The translations under genes were made by a program, and so were the position numbers. The notes under the pieces were generated by a model. It was not told the origin of the DNA, did no database searches, and worked only from the letters and a program-made list of their open reading frames with translations. From Streptomyces thermodiastaticus (GTDB lineage Bacteria > Actinomycetota > Actinomycetes > Streptomycetales > Streptomycetaceae): DNA of 64,000 nt. The stretch is from NCBI RefSeq assembly GCF_014656135.1, contig NZ_BNBV01000006.1:1-64000 (forward strand), written 5' to 3'. Positions 42,014 to 50,952 of this stretch are shown piece after piece (position 1 is the stretch's first letter; each line of letters begins with the position of its first letter).

Positions 42014-43288
42014 ATGACGGATTGGCGGATCAGGGACTACACACAGGACGACCTCGACGCGCTGATCCATGTCGACATCGAGAGCCGCACGGCCGAGGGC
42101 CCGCCGCTCTTCCCCCTTGCGGACGCCGTGAAGGCCCTCCAGGCCCGCCATCCGGCCGTGGTGGCCACGGCCGGTGACGCGCTTGCGCTGGTCGGCGCCG
42201 CGGTGAGCAGGGTGGAGGGCGAACGGGCCTGGATCCTGCGCATCTGTGTGGAGCCCGCCTGGCGGCAGGGCGGGCTGGGCACTGCCCTGGTCACCGCCCT
42301 CGAGCAACGGCTCTTCGCCGCCGGCGTCCGGGCGGTGCACGCCGCCCTGCCCGAGGGCGAGACCGGTGCCACCGCCCTGCACCACTGCGACTTCGGCGTC
42401 CGCACCGGGCTGGTCTTCTTCGAAAAGCGCGGGCCGGTGACTCCGCAGTCGGCCGGCACACTGTCCGCGCTCGGAGCGGAGCTGCCGCCAGGGGGACTGT
42501 GGCAGAAGGTCGCGGGCATGCAACGGGAGAAGCAGCTCATCGAGCGGCGCCTGGTCCTGCCGCTGGCCCATCCCGAACTGGCCGCCCAGCACGGAGTGGA
42601 ACTGCCACGGGCGGTGATGCTGTTCGGCCCGCCCGGGACCGGCAAGAGCACGTTCGCGCACGCGATCACCAGCCGCCTGGGGTGGCCCTTCCTCGAATTG
42701 TTCCCCGCCCGACTGGCCGCCGAGTACGGCCTTGCGACCGGGCTGAACCGGCGCTTCGACGAGATCGCGCGGCTCGATCACGTCCTCGTCTTCATCGACG
42801 AGGTCGAGGAGATCGCCGGCCAACGCGCTGGCGCGGACGCGACCGCTGTCGGCGTCGTCAACGAACTGCTCAAGGCGATCGTCCGGTTCCGACGCCAGGA
42901 CGGACGGCTGCTCGTCTGCGCCACGAACGACGTGACCACGCTCGACTCCGCGTTCCTGCGGCACGGCCGCTTCGACTACGTGCTGCCCATCGGCCCGCCC
43001 GACCACACCGCCAGGACCGCGCTGTGGGAAAGCTACCTGGCCCGGGCGGGCGCGCGGGCCGACAGCGCGGTACTCGCGTCCGCCAGCGAGGGATTCACCC
43101 CCGCCGACATCGCACATGCGGCGCGAACCGTCTCCCAGGCCCAGTTCGAGCGCTCCTTCGACACCGGGACCCGGACCACCCCCACCACCGACGACTATCT
43201 GGACACGATCCGCGGCACCAGGCCCACGGTCAGCGCCGCCATGGCCCGGCAATTCGCCCAGCAGACGGAGAAGTTCGCCCGCATCTAG
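42014..43288 (+). CDS. GNAT acetyltransferase fused to an AAA+ ATPase
   Basis: A 424-residue fusion. Residues 1-140 are a GNAT fold with the acetyl-CoA loop RQGGLGTAL (84-92) and a family-like end (DFGVRTGLVFFEKRG). Residues 160-420 are an AAA+ module of the FtsH/Cdc48-like class, with Walker A GPPGTGKS (205-212), Walker B VFIDEVEE (259-266), sensor-1 Asn in VCATND and the Arg-finger motif LRHGRFD. It is 29 bases behind amaP, so it is part of the envelope-stress operon. Substrates of either half are unknown. Confidence 0.85.
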   Translation: MTDWRIRDYTQDDLDALIHVDIESRTAEGPPLFPLADAVKALQARHPAVVATAGDALALVGAAVSRVEGERAWILRICVEPAWRQGGLGTALVTALEQRLFAAGVRAVHAALPEGETGATALHHCDFGVRTGLVFFEKRGPVTPQSAGTLSALGAELPPGGLWQKVAGMQREKQLIERRLVLPLAHPELAAQHGVELPRAVMLFGPPGTGKSTFAHAITSRLGWPFLELFPARLAAEYGLATGLNRRFDEIARLDHVLVFIDEVEEIAGQRAGADATAVGVVNELLKAIVRFRRQDGRLLVCATNDVTTLDSAFLRHGRFDYVLPIGPPDHTARTALWESYLARAGARADSAVLASASEGFTPADIAHAARTVSQAQFERSFDTGTRTTPTTDDYLDTIRGTRPTVSAAMARQFAQQTEKFARI

Positions 43289-43325
43289 CGACCGGGACGG
43301 CGCAGGCCGGACCGCGACGGAGGTG

Positions 43326-43811
43326 TCAGGCCGGCGCAGGTGGCGTGCCGCCGCCCGTGTCGATGAGGATCTGGCTGGCCTCGGTGACGTTGCCGGGCCG
43401 TACGGCCCTGGCCATCGCGGCGCGTGCCGCGTCGGGCGACGTGTCCGGAGGGATCAGCAAGAACGAGAAATGGTCCCGGTCGCCCCGGGTGACGAGGACG
43501 GTGTCGTCACCGACCGGGAAGGAGTCGATGTGCACGACCCGGCCGTCGATCACCACCCGGGTCGGCAGTCCGTCCCAGGCGCTGCCGTCCAGACCGACCC
43601 GGGTGACAGGTCCCAGATACTCGGTCAGTGCCGTGATCAGCGCGGGGAGCTCGGCACCGATGTCGCGGGACCTCGGCCACCACGCGCCGTCCAGGATTCC
43701 CTCGCGTTCGTGTGTCGTCTCCAGCCGCAGCAGGGCCGTTCCGGGCTTCACCGACCGATGGACGGCGTCCGGCAGCAGCCCGGGGACGTCAGGGGTGTCG
43801 GAGTCGGTCAT
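43326..43811 (-). CDS. DUF5994-family protein
   Basis: A 161-residue cytoplasmic protein. The family signature GILDGAWWPRSRDIGAELPALITAL is present, with GPVTRVGLDGSAWDGLP, and a C-terminal DHFSFLLIPPDTSPDAARAAMARA. Function is unknown. A second copy lies at 44533-45081. The family is frequent in streptomycetes near stress genes. It converges on the GNAT-AAA+ gene. Confidence 0.82.
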   Translation of the reverse strand: MTDSDTPDVPGLLPDAVHRSVKPGTALLRLETTHEREGILDGAWWPRSRDIGAELPALITALTEYLGPVTRVGLDGSAWDGLPTRVVIDGRVVHIDSFPVGDDTVLVTRGDRDHFSFLLIPPDTSPDAARAAMARAVRPGNVTEASQILIDTGGGTPPAPA

Positions 43812-44014
43812 GGTGTCCGCCCGTCCGGGGAGAGCAGTGCGACGGCAGGGCGTTCTGCGCGAGACCGCCCTGCCACCTCACGGTACGCCGCACGACGCTC
43901 CCGTGAGCGCTTCGCCGCAGGAGGCGGCTGCGGGAAGGCGACGGCCTCGGCGCACACCCCCGCCGAAGCCGCCCTTGCGGTTCATCGCACGTGCACATGC
44001 GCCGACGCGGCGGC

Positions 44015-44536
44015 TCAGCCACGCGCTTCCTCTTCCGATTCCATCCGCCGGATCCCCTGGTGCGTCAGTGTGATCATCGCGGGCGTGTTGCCCCTCCCCC
44101 AATCCACGACAACCCAGCCTTCGCCCGCCAGGTACGTACAGGCGGCGGCCATGTCCTGCTCAGGAATACCGAGGTCGGTGCGGAGCTTCGCCCCATCGAC
44201 GCCCAGGAGGCGATCGCCTTCGGCGGCTCGGTACAGAGCCTGCATGATCCTGTCGCGGTACGTCTTCCGGTCTCGCAGTATCGCCATCACGCGCCTTCCT
44301 CTGCTGCCCAGGGCCGGGCCGACGTCGATGTCATCCGCGACCGCCGTCTCGGTCGGGGGTGCCTGAACGGTCGCCGGCCGGCCGTGCCTCCGGGACCGAC
44401 GACGCCCGATCCCCGGCAACGCATCGCTGTAGCGGAAGGCAGCGATCCGTTCGTCGTGCTGACCGTTGAGCCGGTGGATCACAACGACTCCGACGGCGAT
44501 CACAAAGAGCAGCACGGCCACGGCGATGACGGTCAT
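44015..44536 (-). CDS. Single-helix membrane protein with winged-helix-like domain
   Basis: A 173-residue protein. The N-terminal membrane helix is MTVIAVAVLLFVIAVGVVVIHRL, followed by a basic linker (GRRRSRRHGR). The C-terminal 80 residues read KTYRDRIMQALYRAAEGDRLLGVDGAKLRTDLGIPEQDMAAACTYLAGEGWVVVDWG then MITLTHQGIRRMESEEE, a winged-helix pattern. A membrane-tethered regulator or a protein-protein wing is possible. ATGA overlap couples it to the upstream DUF5994 gene. Confidence 0.68.
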   Translation of the reverse strand: MTVIAVAVLLFVIAVGVVVIHRLNGQHDERIAAFRYSDALPGIGRRRSRRHGRPATVQAPPTETAVADDIDVGPALGSRGRRVMAILRDRKTYRDRIMQALYRAAEGDRLLGVDGAKLRTDLGIPEQDMAAACTYLAGEGWVVVDWGRGNTPAMITLTHQGIRRMESEEEARG

Positions 44537-45081
44537 GGTTCTCCCACCTCCGCCGACCCGCGAGCGAGAGCCCTGCCGACCCGATGGGCCGGGTCAGGTA
44601 CGACGGCCCGACCTGCACCGCCATCGGTCTCCCACGCTTCTTCCCTGGTCCTGGCGTCGATCCTGTCCGCCGCCTCCTTACGTGCCGCGGCGTCCCCGTC
44701 GTCGCCCGCCATCAGGTGCGCGGCGGCATCCGCACCGGTCTCCGGCGGAATCACCAGGACGTCGCGGCGGCCATCGGGCAGGGAGACAGTCAGTCTGTGC
44801 GGATCCTGGACCTCGGTGGAACAGCTCACCTGCACGGTACGCCCGGCGACGGACACCCAGTGCGGAACGACGGGCCAGTGGGCCGGATGCACGGTGACGC
44901 CTGTGATGCGGCCCCAGTGTGCGCTCAGCGCGGCCGTCAGGGTGGGCAGCTCACGAGTGAGGGCTCGGGAGCGAGGCCACCACATGCCGTCCAGCCCGCC
45001 TGGTGCCGGCGTCAGGGACAGCCGGGCCGGCTGCTGCGGCGTGCGCCTGCTCGATGCCGTACGGTCAATGGTCACGGGCAT
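44533..45081 (-). CDS. DUF5994-family protein, second copy
   Basis: A 182-residue protein starting MPVTIDRTASSRRTPQQP. The signature is LDGMWWPRSRALTRELPTLTAALSAHWG, then ITGVTVHPAHWPVVP and DVLVIPPETGADAAAHLMAG. It aligns along its length with the 43326 copy except for a longer charged C-terminus. The ATG at 45081 is chosen where coding character begins. It overlaps the next gene by four bases. Confidence 0.78.
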   Translation of the reverse strand: MPVTIDRTASSRRTPQQPARLSLTPAPGGLDGMWWPRSRALTRELPTLTAALSAHWGRITGVTVHPAHWPVVPHWVSVAGRTVQVSCSTEVQDPHRLTVSLPDGRRDVLVIPPETGADAAAHLMAGDDGDAAARKEAADRIDARTREEAWETDGGAGRAVVPDPAHRVGRALARGSAEVGEP

Positions 45082-45460
45082 GACGCGCGCCTGTCCCCGG
45101 GCTCGTCGATGCGGCCCGGCATGGTCGATCACCGGGAACGGCACCAGCGGCGGAGCCGGTGCGCGGAGAACTCCCGGTGTGTTCACACTACTCCGGCAAC
45201 CGGCCCGGAAAGCCGGATGTGACCAGGTATGTTCCCCTTCGGGACCGGGTCGCCCCACCGGTGGCCGGCCGCGGCCCGTGCACATGCCGGCTCCGATCGC
45301 CCGAAGGCCGGGGCAGCGACCCACTGGGCAGAGCCCCCACCCAGGTCACGGCCCCGGCCCGTGGCCGGAAGACTCCGTCACCGGCTGACCGGAAGAGGGC
45401 TGGTTGACGCCCTCGCGCACGACGGCACCGGACCGGACTCGTCCGCGCTCGGCCTGAGCG
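45082..45460. other. Spacer between DUF5994 gene and pirin, no gene seen
   Basis: No supported frame is visible in either orientation. The minus-strand frame of the DUF5994 gene extends through it but loses coding character. No clear hairpin or repeat was recognised. Confidence 0.4.
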
Positions 45461-46204
45461 CTACATTCCGCCCTCGGACATCCCGTGCACGGCCGGAATG
45501 GTCCCCAGGCGCCCCGTCTGGAAGTCCTCGAACGCCTGCTGGAGCTCCTCACGGGTGTTCATCACGAACGGGCCGTAGTGGGCCATGGGTTCGCGGATCG
45601 GGCGGCCGCCGAGCAGGACGACCTCCAGGTCGGGCGTGCGGGAGTCCTGCCGTGCGTCCGCGCCGACGGTGAGCGAGGAGCCGGCGCCGAACACGGCGGC
45701 CTGCCCCAGCTCGATCGGGCGGCGTTCGGCGCCCACCGTGCCGCGCCCGGCCAGCACGTACGCCAGGCCGTTGAAGTCCTCCCGCCAGGGCAGGGTGATC
45801 TGCGCGCCCGGCGCGAGCGTGGCGTGGATCATCGTGATCGGCGTGTGCGTGATGCCGGGGCCCTTGTGCCCGTCGAGCTCTCCGGCGATGACCCGCAGCA
45901 GCGCGCCGCCGTCCGGGGAGGTCAGCAGCTGCACGCTGCCGGCGCGGATGTCCTGGTAGCGCGGCGCCATCATCTTGTCCTTGGCGGGCAGGTTCACCCA
46001 CAGCTGCAGCCCGTGGAACAGGCCGCCCGACACCACCAGGTGCTCCGGCGGGGCCTCGATGTGCAGCAGGCCGCTGCCGGCGGTCATCCACTGGGTGTCG
46101 CCGTTGGTGATGGTGCCGCCGCCCCCGTGGCTGTCCTGGTGGTCGAAGATTCCGTCGATGTACCTCCTCGGTGTGGTTTGTACCCACTCTAGTTGAGTGT
46201 TCAA
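45461..46204 (-). pseudogene. 5'-truncated pirin gene
   Basis: From YIDGIFDHQDSHGGGGTITNGDTQWMTAGSGLLH onward this is a normal bicupin pirin, ending IREPMAHYGPFVMNTREELQQA and GMSEGGM. Intact streptomycete pirins have about 90 more residues before this point, including the HPHRGFET metal-binding motif (recalled family knowledge). Here those residues are absent and the frame runs into about 15 unrelated codons (reads NTQLEWVQTTPRR) that overlap an operator-like palindrome. A TTG at 46204 is the only available start. Without the N-terminal metal ligands the enzyme is probably dead. Confidence 0.72.
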
Positions 46205-46206
46205 CT
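46191..46206. promoter_or_regulatory. MarR-type palindrome at the truncated pirin 5' end
   Basis: AGTTGA (46191-46196) and TCAACT (46201-46206) form a perfect 6-bp inverted repeat with a 4-base spacer, inside an unusually AT-rich stretch. Streptomycete MarR-family regulators often bind this AGTTGA-N4-TCAACT type. No marR gene is adjacent. The assignment is inference. Confidence 0.5.
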
Positions 46207-46226
46207 TCTTGCCATCACCAACGCGA

Positions 46227-46256
46227 GGAGCCCGGAGGGCATTCCCTCCGGGCTCC
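46227..46256 (-). terminator. Terminator hairpin of the SseB-like gene
   Basis: GGAGCCCGGAGGG (46227-46239) pairs perfectly with CCCTCCGGGCTCC (46244-46256) around the loop CATT, 37 bases beyond the SseB-like stop. Confidence 0.8.
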
Positions 46257-46292
46257 CGGCTCGGGTACCTCCGCCGCGACCGCCGCGGCGGT

Positions 46293-46757
46293 TCAGCCGT
46301 ACATGCGCCGCATCGCGAAGTCGACCATCTGCTCGACGGCCTTGGCGTCGAAGACGATGCGGTGCTCGCCCTCCATGTCGAGCACGAAGCCGTACCCCGT
46401 GGGCAGCAGGTCGATCACCTCGGCACCGGTGATCACGAAGTACTTCGACTCCTTGCCGGCGTAGCGGCGCAGCTGCTTGAGCGAGGTGAACATCGGGATC
46501 ACCGGCTGCTGGGTGTTGTGCAGCGCCAGGAAGCCCGGCGTGTCACCACGGGGGCAGTAGACCTTGGAGGTGGCGAAGATCTGCTGGAAGTCCTCGGCGG
46601 ACATCTGGCCGGTGGTGAAGGCGCGCACCGCGTCCGCGAGCGAGGGCGGCGACGGCTCGGGGTACAGCGGCTGCTGTTGCCCGTAGCCGCCGGCCATCGG
46701 CTGCTGCGGCGGGGCGTACTGCTGCTGGGCACCCACGTTCTGGTCGTAGCCGTACAT
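46293..46757 (-). CDS. SseB-family protein
   Basis: A 154-residue protein. The first 40 residues are Gln/Pro/Tyr/Gly-rich (YAPPQQPMAGGYGQQQ). The SseB domain follows: LADAVRAFTTGQMSAEDFQQIFATSKVYCPRG, GFLALHNTQQPVIPMFTSLKQLRRYAG, then GAEVIDLLPTGYGFVLDMEGEHRIVFD. The name derives from a domain shared with enterobacterial SseB. The streptomycete role is unknown, and no secretion system is nearby. Confidence 0.85.
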   Translation of the reverse strand: MYGYDQNVGAQQQYAPPQQPMAGGYGQQQPLYPEPSPPSLADAVRAFTTGQMSAEDFQQIFATSKVYCPRGDTPGFLALHNTQQPVIPMFTSLKQLRRYAGKESKYFVITGAEVIDLLPTGYGFVLDMEGEHRIVFDAKAVEQMVDFAMRRMYG

Positions 46758-46795
46758 GGGGAGAAGCGTACCGAGCCGCCTCGCCGCCCGGAGGG

Positions 46796-47224
46796 CTACG
46801 GAGCCGGAACCTCACGGGTCAGCCGGGAGGTCCAGGGGCACCAGAAGAGTCCGGGCAGGAAGGAGCCGCCCGCCTCGTCGAGATGATCCTCGACATAGGG
46901 GATGGTGGCGTCGCACACCTCCACCGCCACATCGAAGAAGTGGACCGTGTCCGGGTCGTAGTGGAAGGACCACCGCGGGTTGTCCACGGCCGGGCGCTTG
47001 ACGATCCGTCCGAAGAGGTGGGGCTGTGCGTCCGTCGCGCCGCTGAGCAGGTCGCGGGCGTGCTGGATCATGGCCGGGCTGTCGATCCGGACGACCGCCC
47101 TTTTCTGGCTGCTGTCCGTGAACTCGAAATAGGCCGGCCCGGCCGCCTGCGCGGGATGGGCCGGTCCGACGGTGAGCATCACCGCCGCCGCCAGCCCGCC
47201 CAGCCTGGTCAGGAATCGCCACAT
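46796..47224 (-). CDS. Exported BP74-related protein
   Basis: A 142-residue protein with signal peptide MWRFLTRLGGLAAAVMLTVGPAHPAQAAG. The mature part has AYFEFTDSSQKRAVVRIDSPAMIQHARDLLSG, HLFGRIVKRPAVDNPRWSFHYDPDTVHFFDVAVEVCDATIPYVEDHLDEAGG and a C-terminal PGLFWCPW, with two Cys that may bridge. This fits the small BP74-related family known from calmodulin-binding and bacterial exported proteins. Function is unknown. Confidence 0.75.
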   Translation of the reverse strand: MWRFLTRLGGLAAAVMLTVGPAHPAQAAGPAYFEFTDSSQKRAVVRIDSPAMIQHARDLLSGATDAQPHLFGRIVKRPAVDNPRWSFHYDPDTVHFFDVAVEVCDATIPYVEDHLDEAGGSFLPGLFWCPWTSRLTREVPAP

Positions 47225-47421
47225 GGGACACCTCCGTGCACGAGAAGAGGCAACGATTGATCACTGACCGTAGTCGCCAGGTCGCGCGGTGCGCTCCGAC
47301 CGGAGGCGCGGGGTCACCCGTACGGCCGCGACGCCACGGGAGCACGTCGGCGCACTTGAGACGCGTCACAGATGGCCGGAGCGGGGTTGCGGGATATTAC
47401 TCGCGGGTAGCATCATCGGAG

Positions 47422-47443
47422 CCGACTAGTTGCTACTAGTCGG
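47422..47443. promoter_or_regulatory. Perfect 9-bp inverted repeat upstream of acyl-CoA dehydrogenase
   Basis: CCGACTAGT (47422-47430) and ACTAGTCGG (47435-47443) flank the spacer TGCT. It lies about 64 bases before the ATG and just after a TAGCAT that could be the -10 box, so it would cover the transcription start. A TetR-family fatty-acid regulator is a likely binder (inference). Confidence 0.65.
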
Positions 47444-47506
47444 TATGCGAACAAGCTGCGAGGAGTCAGTGCCTCGCCGAGTCCTCTCTCCGATGGAGCC
47501 GTCGCC

Positions 47507-49333
47507 ATGGGGCACTACAAGTCGAATCTCCGCGACATCGAGTTCAACCTCTTCGAGGTACTGGGGCGCGACAAGGTCTATGGCACCGGTCCCTTCGAGG
47601 AGATGGACGTCGAGACCGCCAAGAGCGTCCTGGAGGAGCTGACCCGCCTCTCCGAGAACGAGCTGGCCGCGTCCTTCGCCGACGCCGACCGCAACCCGCC
47701 GGTGTTCGACCCCGAGACGCACACCGCACCGATCCCCGAGTCCTTCAAGAAGAGCTACCAGGCCTTCATGGACTCCGAGTACTGGCGCCTGGGCCTCCCC
47801 GAGGAGATCGGCGGCACCACGGCTCCCCGCTCCCTGATCTGGGCCTACGCCGAGCTGGTCCTCGGTGCCAACCCGGCCGTGTGGATGTACTCCTCCGGCC
47901 CGGCCTTCGCCGGCATCCTCTTCGAGGAGGGCAACGAGGTCCAGAAGCACATCGCCAAGATCGCCGTGGAGAAGCAGTGGGGCTCCACCATGGTGCTCAC
48001 CGAGCCCGACGCGGGCTCCGACGTGGGCGCCGGCCGCACCAAGGCGATCCAGCAGGAGGACGGCTCCTGGCACATCGAGGGCGTGAAGCGCTTCATCACC
48101 TCCGGTGAGCACGACATGGCGGAGAACATCCTCCACTACGTGCTCGCCCGTCCCGAGGGCGCCGGCCCCGGCACCAAGGGCCTGTCTCTGTTCCTCGTCC
48201 CGAAGTACCTCTTCGACTTCACCACCGGTGAGCTGGGCGAGCGCAACGGCGTCTACGCCACCAACGTCGAGCACAAGATGGGCCTGAAGGTCTCCAACAC
48301 CTGCGAGATGACCTTCGGCGACAAGCACCCCGCCAAGGGCTGGCTCATCGGCGACAAGCACGACGGCATCCGCCAGATGTTCCGCATCATCGAGTTCGCC
48401 CGGATGATGGTCGGCACGAAGGCGATCTCCACGCTCTCCACCGGCTACCTCAACGCGCTCGAGTACGCCAAGGAGCGCGTCCAGGGCCCGGACCTGGCCA
48501 ACTTCGCGGACAAGACCGCCCCCAAGGTCACCATCACCCACCACCCGGACGTGCGCCGTTCGCTGATGACGCAGAAGGCGTACGCGGAGGGCATGCGCGC
48601 CCTGGTGATGTACACCGCCTCGATCCAGGACGCCATCCAGGTCAAGGAGGCCAACGGCGAGGACGCCTCCGCCGAGCACGCGCTGAACGACCTGCTCCTG
48701 CCGATCGTCAAGGGCTACGGCTCGGAGAAGGCCTACGAGCAGCTCGCCCAGTCGCTGCAGACCTTCGGCGGCTCCGGCTTCCTGCAGGAGTACCCGATCG
48801 AGCAGTACATCCGGGACTCCAAGATCGACACCCTGTACGAGGGCACCACGGCGATCCAGGGCCAGGACTTCTTCTTCCGGAAGATCGTCCGTAACCAGGG
48901 CGCCGCGCTGAACGCCCTCGCCGAGGACATCAAGAAGTTCCTGGAGCTGGGCACCGGCGGCGAGGAGCTGGCCGCCGCCCGCGAGCAGCTGGCCCGGGCC
49001 ACCGGCGAGCTGGAGGCCATCGTCGGCACGATGCTCACCGACCTGGCCGCCACCGAGCAGGACACCAAGAACATCTACAAGGTCGGCCTGAACACCACCC
49101 GCCTGCTGCTGGCCTCCGGTGACGTGGTCGTCGGCTACCTGCTGCTCAAGGGCGCCGCGGTCGCCGCCGAGAAGCTCCCCACGGCCTCCGCCAAGGACCA
49201 GGCGTTCTACCAGGGCAAGATCGCGGCGGCGAAGTTCTTCGCGGCCAACGTCCTGCCCGGCGTCACCTTCGCCCGCAAGGTGGCCCAGAACGTCGACCTG
49301 GACCTGATGGAGCTGGACGAGGCCGCGTTCTAG
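47507..49333 (+). CDS. Long acyl-CoA dehydrogenase
   Basis: A 608-residue FAD enzyme. FAD-binding blocks [17 protein letters not shown] and [15 protein letters not shown] and the catalytic Glu445 ([19 protein letters not shown]) mark the acyl-CoA dehydrogenase fold. The extra N-terminal (LFEVLGRD) and C-terminal helical regions place it with the 600-residue class that includes FadE5-like and 3-methylmercaptopropionyl-CoA dehydrogenase-like enzymes. It catalyses alpha,beta-desaturation of acyl-CoA. It stands alone, under a likely repressor palindrome. Confidence 0.92.
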   Translation: MGHYKSNLRDIEFNLFEVLGRDKVYGTGPFEEMDVETAKSVLEELTRLSENELAASFADADRNPPVFDPETHTAPIPESFKKSYQAFMDSEYWRLGLPEEIGGTTAPRSLIWAYAELVLGANPAVWMYSSGPAFAGILFEEGNEVQKHIAKIAVEKQWGSTMVLTEPDAGSDVGAGRTKAIQQEDGSWHIEGVKRFITSGEHDMAENILHYVLARPEGAGPGTKGLSLFLVPKYLFDFTTGELGERNGVYATNVEHKMGLKVSNTCEMTFGDKHPAKGWLIGDKHDGIRQMFRIIEFARMMVGTKAISTLSTGYLNALEYAKERVQGPDLANFADKTAPKVTITHHPDVRRSLMTQKAYAEGMRALVMYTASIQDAIQVKEANGEDASAEHALNDLLLPIVKGYGSEKAYEQLAQSLQTFGGSGFLQEYPIEQYIRDSKIDTLYEGTTAIQGQDFFFRKIVRNQGAALNALAEDIKKFLELGTGGEELAAAREQLARATGELEAIVGTMLTDLAATEQDTKNIYKVGLNTTRLLLASGDVVVGYLLLKGAAVAAEKLPTASAKDQAFYQGKIAAAKFFAANVLPGVTFARKVAQNVDLDLMELDEAAF

Positions 49334-49411
49334 CCGCCCGCGCCCCGTCCGTGCGCAGGGGTCCCTCCCGAGCCCGGGAGCGGACCCCTGCCGCGTCGTT
49401 ATGGTGATTCC

Positions 49412-50716
49412 ATGAGCACACGCCGGCCCTTCGACCGCGGCCACACCGACGATCTGATGTCCTTCCTGGCGGCGAGCCCGTCGCCGTACCACGCCGTGGC
49501 GAACGCCGCCGAACGGCTGCGACAGGCCGGCTTCCGCGAGGTCGCCGAGACCGATGCGTGGGAGGGCGGCAGCGGAGGCCGGTACGTGCTGCGCGGCGGG
49601 GCGATCATCGCCTGGTACGTCCCCGAGAACGCCGCCCCGCACACGCCCTTCCGCATCATCGGCGCCCACACCGACTCGCCCAACCTGCGCGTCAAGCCGC
49701 GGCCCGACAGCGGGGCGCACGGCTGGCGCCAGGTCGCCGTGGAGATCTACGGCGGCCCGCTGATGAACTCCTGGCTCGACCGCGACCTGGGCCTGGCGGG
49801 CCGGCTCACCCTGCGGGACGGCTCCACCCGCCTGGTGAACGTCGACCGTCCGCTGCTGCGCATCCCCCAGCTGGCGATCCACCTGGACCGCTCGGTGTCC
49901 ACCGACGGGCTCAAGCTCGACAAGCAGCGGCATCTGCAGCCCCTGTGGGGCCTGGGCGACGACATCCGCGACGGCGAACTCATCGCCTTCCTGGAGCAGG
50001 AGGCCGGCCTTCCCCAGGGCTCGGTGGCCGGCTGGGACCTGATGACGCACTCCGTGGAGTCCCCCGCCTACCTGGGCCGGGACCGCGAGCTGGTGGCCGG
50101 GCCGCGCATGGACAACCTGCTGTCCGTGCACGCCGGCACGGCGGCGCTGGCGGCCGTGGCCTCCGGCGAGCAGGCCGGATCCCTGCCGTACATCCCGGTG
50201 CTGGCCGCCTTCGACCACGAGGAGACCGGCTCCCAGTCCGACACGGGCGCCGACGGCCCGCTGCTCGGCACGGTGCTGGAGCGCTCGGTGTACGCGCGCG
50301 GCGGCACCTTCGAGGACCGGGCGCGCGCCTTCGCCGGGACCGTGTGCCTGTCGTCCGACACCGGCCACGCCGTGCACCCCAACTACGCCGAACGGCACGA
50401 CCCGACGCACCACCCGCGCGCCGGCAGCGGACCGATCCTCAAGGTGAACGTGAACAACCGTTACGCCACGGACGGTTCGGGCCGCGCGGTGTTCGCCGCG
50501 GCCTGCGAGAAGGCGGGCGTGCCGTTCCAGTCGTTCGTCTCGAACAACTCCATGCCGTGCGGCACCACCATCGGCCCGATCACCGCGGCCCGCCACGGCA
50601 TCAAGACCGTCGACATCGGCGTGGCCATCCTGTCCATGCACAGCGCCCGCGAACTGTGCGCCGCCGACGACCCGTTCCTGCTGGCGAACGCCCTGGCGGC
50701 CTTCCTGGAGGGCTGA
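49412..50716 (+). CDS. M18-family aminopeptidase (ApeB-like)
   Basis: A 434-residue zinc metallopeptidase releasing N-terminal acidic residues from peptides. Family blocks in order: FLAASPSPYHAVANAAERL, FRIIGAHTDSPNLRVKP (metal His-x-Asp), YGGPLMNSWLDRDLGLAGRL, FDHEETGSQSDTGADG (catalytic Glu-Glu), SSDTGHAVHPNY and the C-terminal SMHSARELC (metal His). It is 78 bases after the acyl-CoA dehydrogenase gene. No signal peptide is present. Confidence 0.93.
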   Translation: MSTRRPFDRGHTDDLMSFLAASPSPYHAVANAAERLRQAGFREVAETDAWEGGSGGRYVLRGGAIIAWYVPENAAPHTPFRIIGAHTDSPNLRVKPRPDSGAHGWRQVAVEIYGGPLMNSWLDRDLGLAGRLTLRDGSTRLVNVDRPLLRIPQLAIHLDRSVSTDGLKLDKQRHLQPLWGLGDDIRDGELIAFLEQEAGLPQGSVAGWDLMTHSVESPAYLGRDRELVAGPRMDNLLSVHAGTAALAAVASGEQAGSLPYIPVLAAFDHEETGSQSDTGADGPLLGTVLERSVYARGGTFEDRARAFAGTVCLSSDTGHAVHPNYAERHDPTHHPRAGSGPILKVNVNNRYATDGSGRAVFAAACEKAGVPFQSFVSNNSMPCGTTIGPITAARHGIKTVDIGVAILSMHSARELCAADDPFLLANALAAFLEG

Positions 50717-50952
50717 CGCCGCCGCAACCGCCCTGCTTCGCATGCGGGTTGAGGTGCGGGGTAGGCGGCGGTCCGGCCCGAAGGGACCGGGCCGGACAGC
50801 GAGGCGACCGTCATGGGCCGACGGCGCCGCACGGTGCTGCCGCCCACGACCGCCGTCGAGGGGAGGACCGGCAGCACCGCGCGCGGGACATCACCGGCGG
50901 GTACGGCGTCCGACCGCCGCGCCGCACCCGCGCGGCCTCACGGCCTCGGTCC

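Noticed and set aside
46293..46757. Type III secretion effector function implied by SseB
   Set aside because: The name is inherited from a shared domain; no secretion apparatus is encoded nearby and the organism type makes it unlikely.
47426..50743. Minus-strand open frame of about 1100 codons
   Set aside because: It is the antisense of the acyl-CoA dehydrogenase and M18 peptidase genes, which carry complete catalytic motifs; the long frame is a by-product of GC-rich codon bias.
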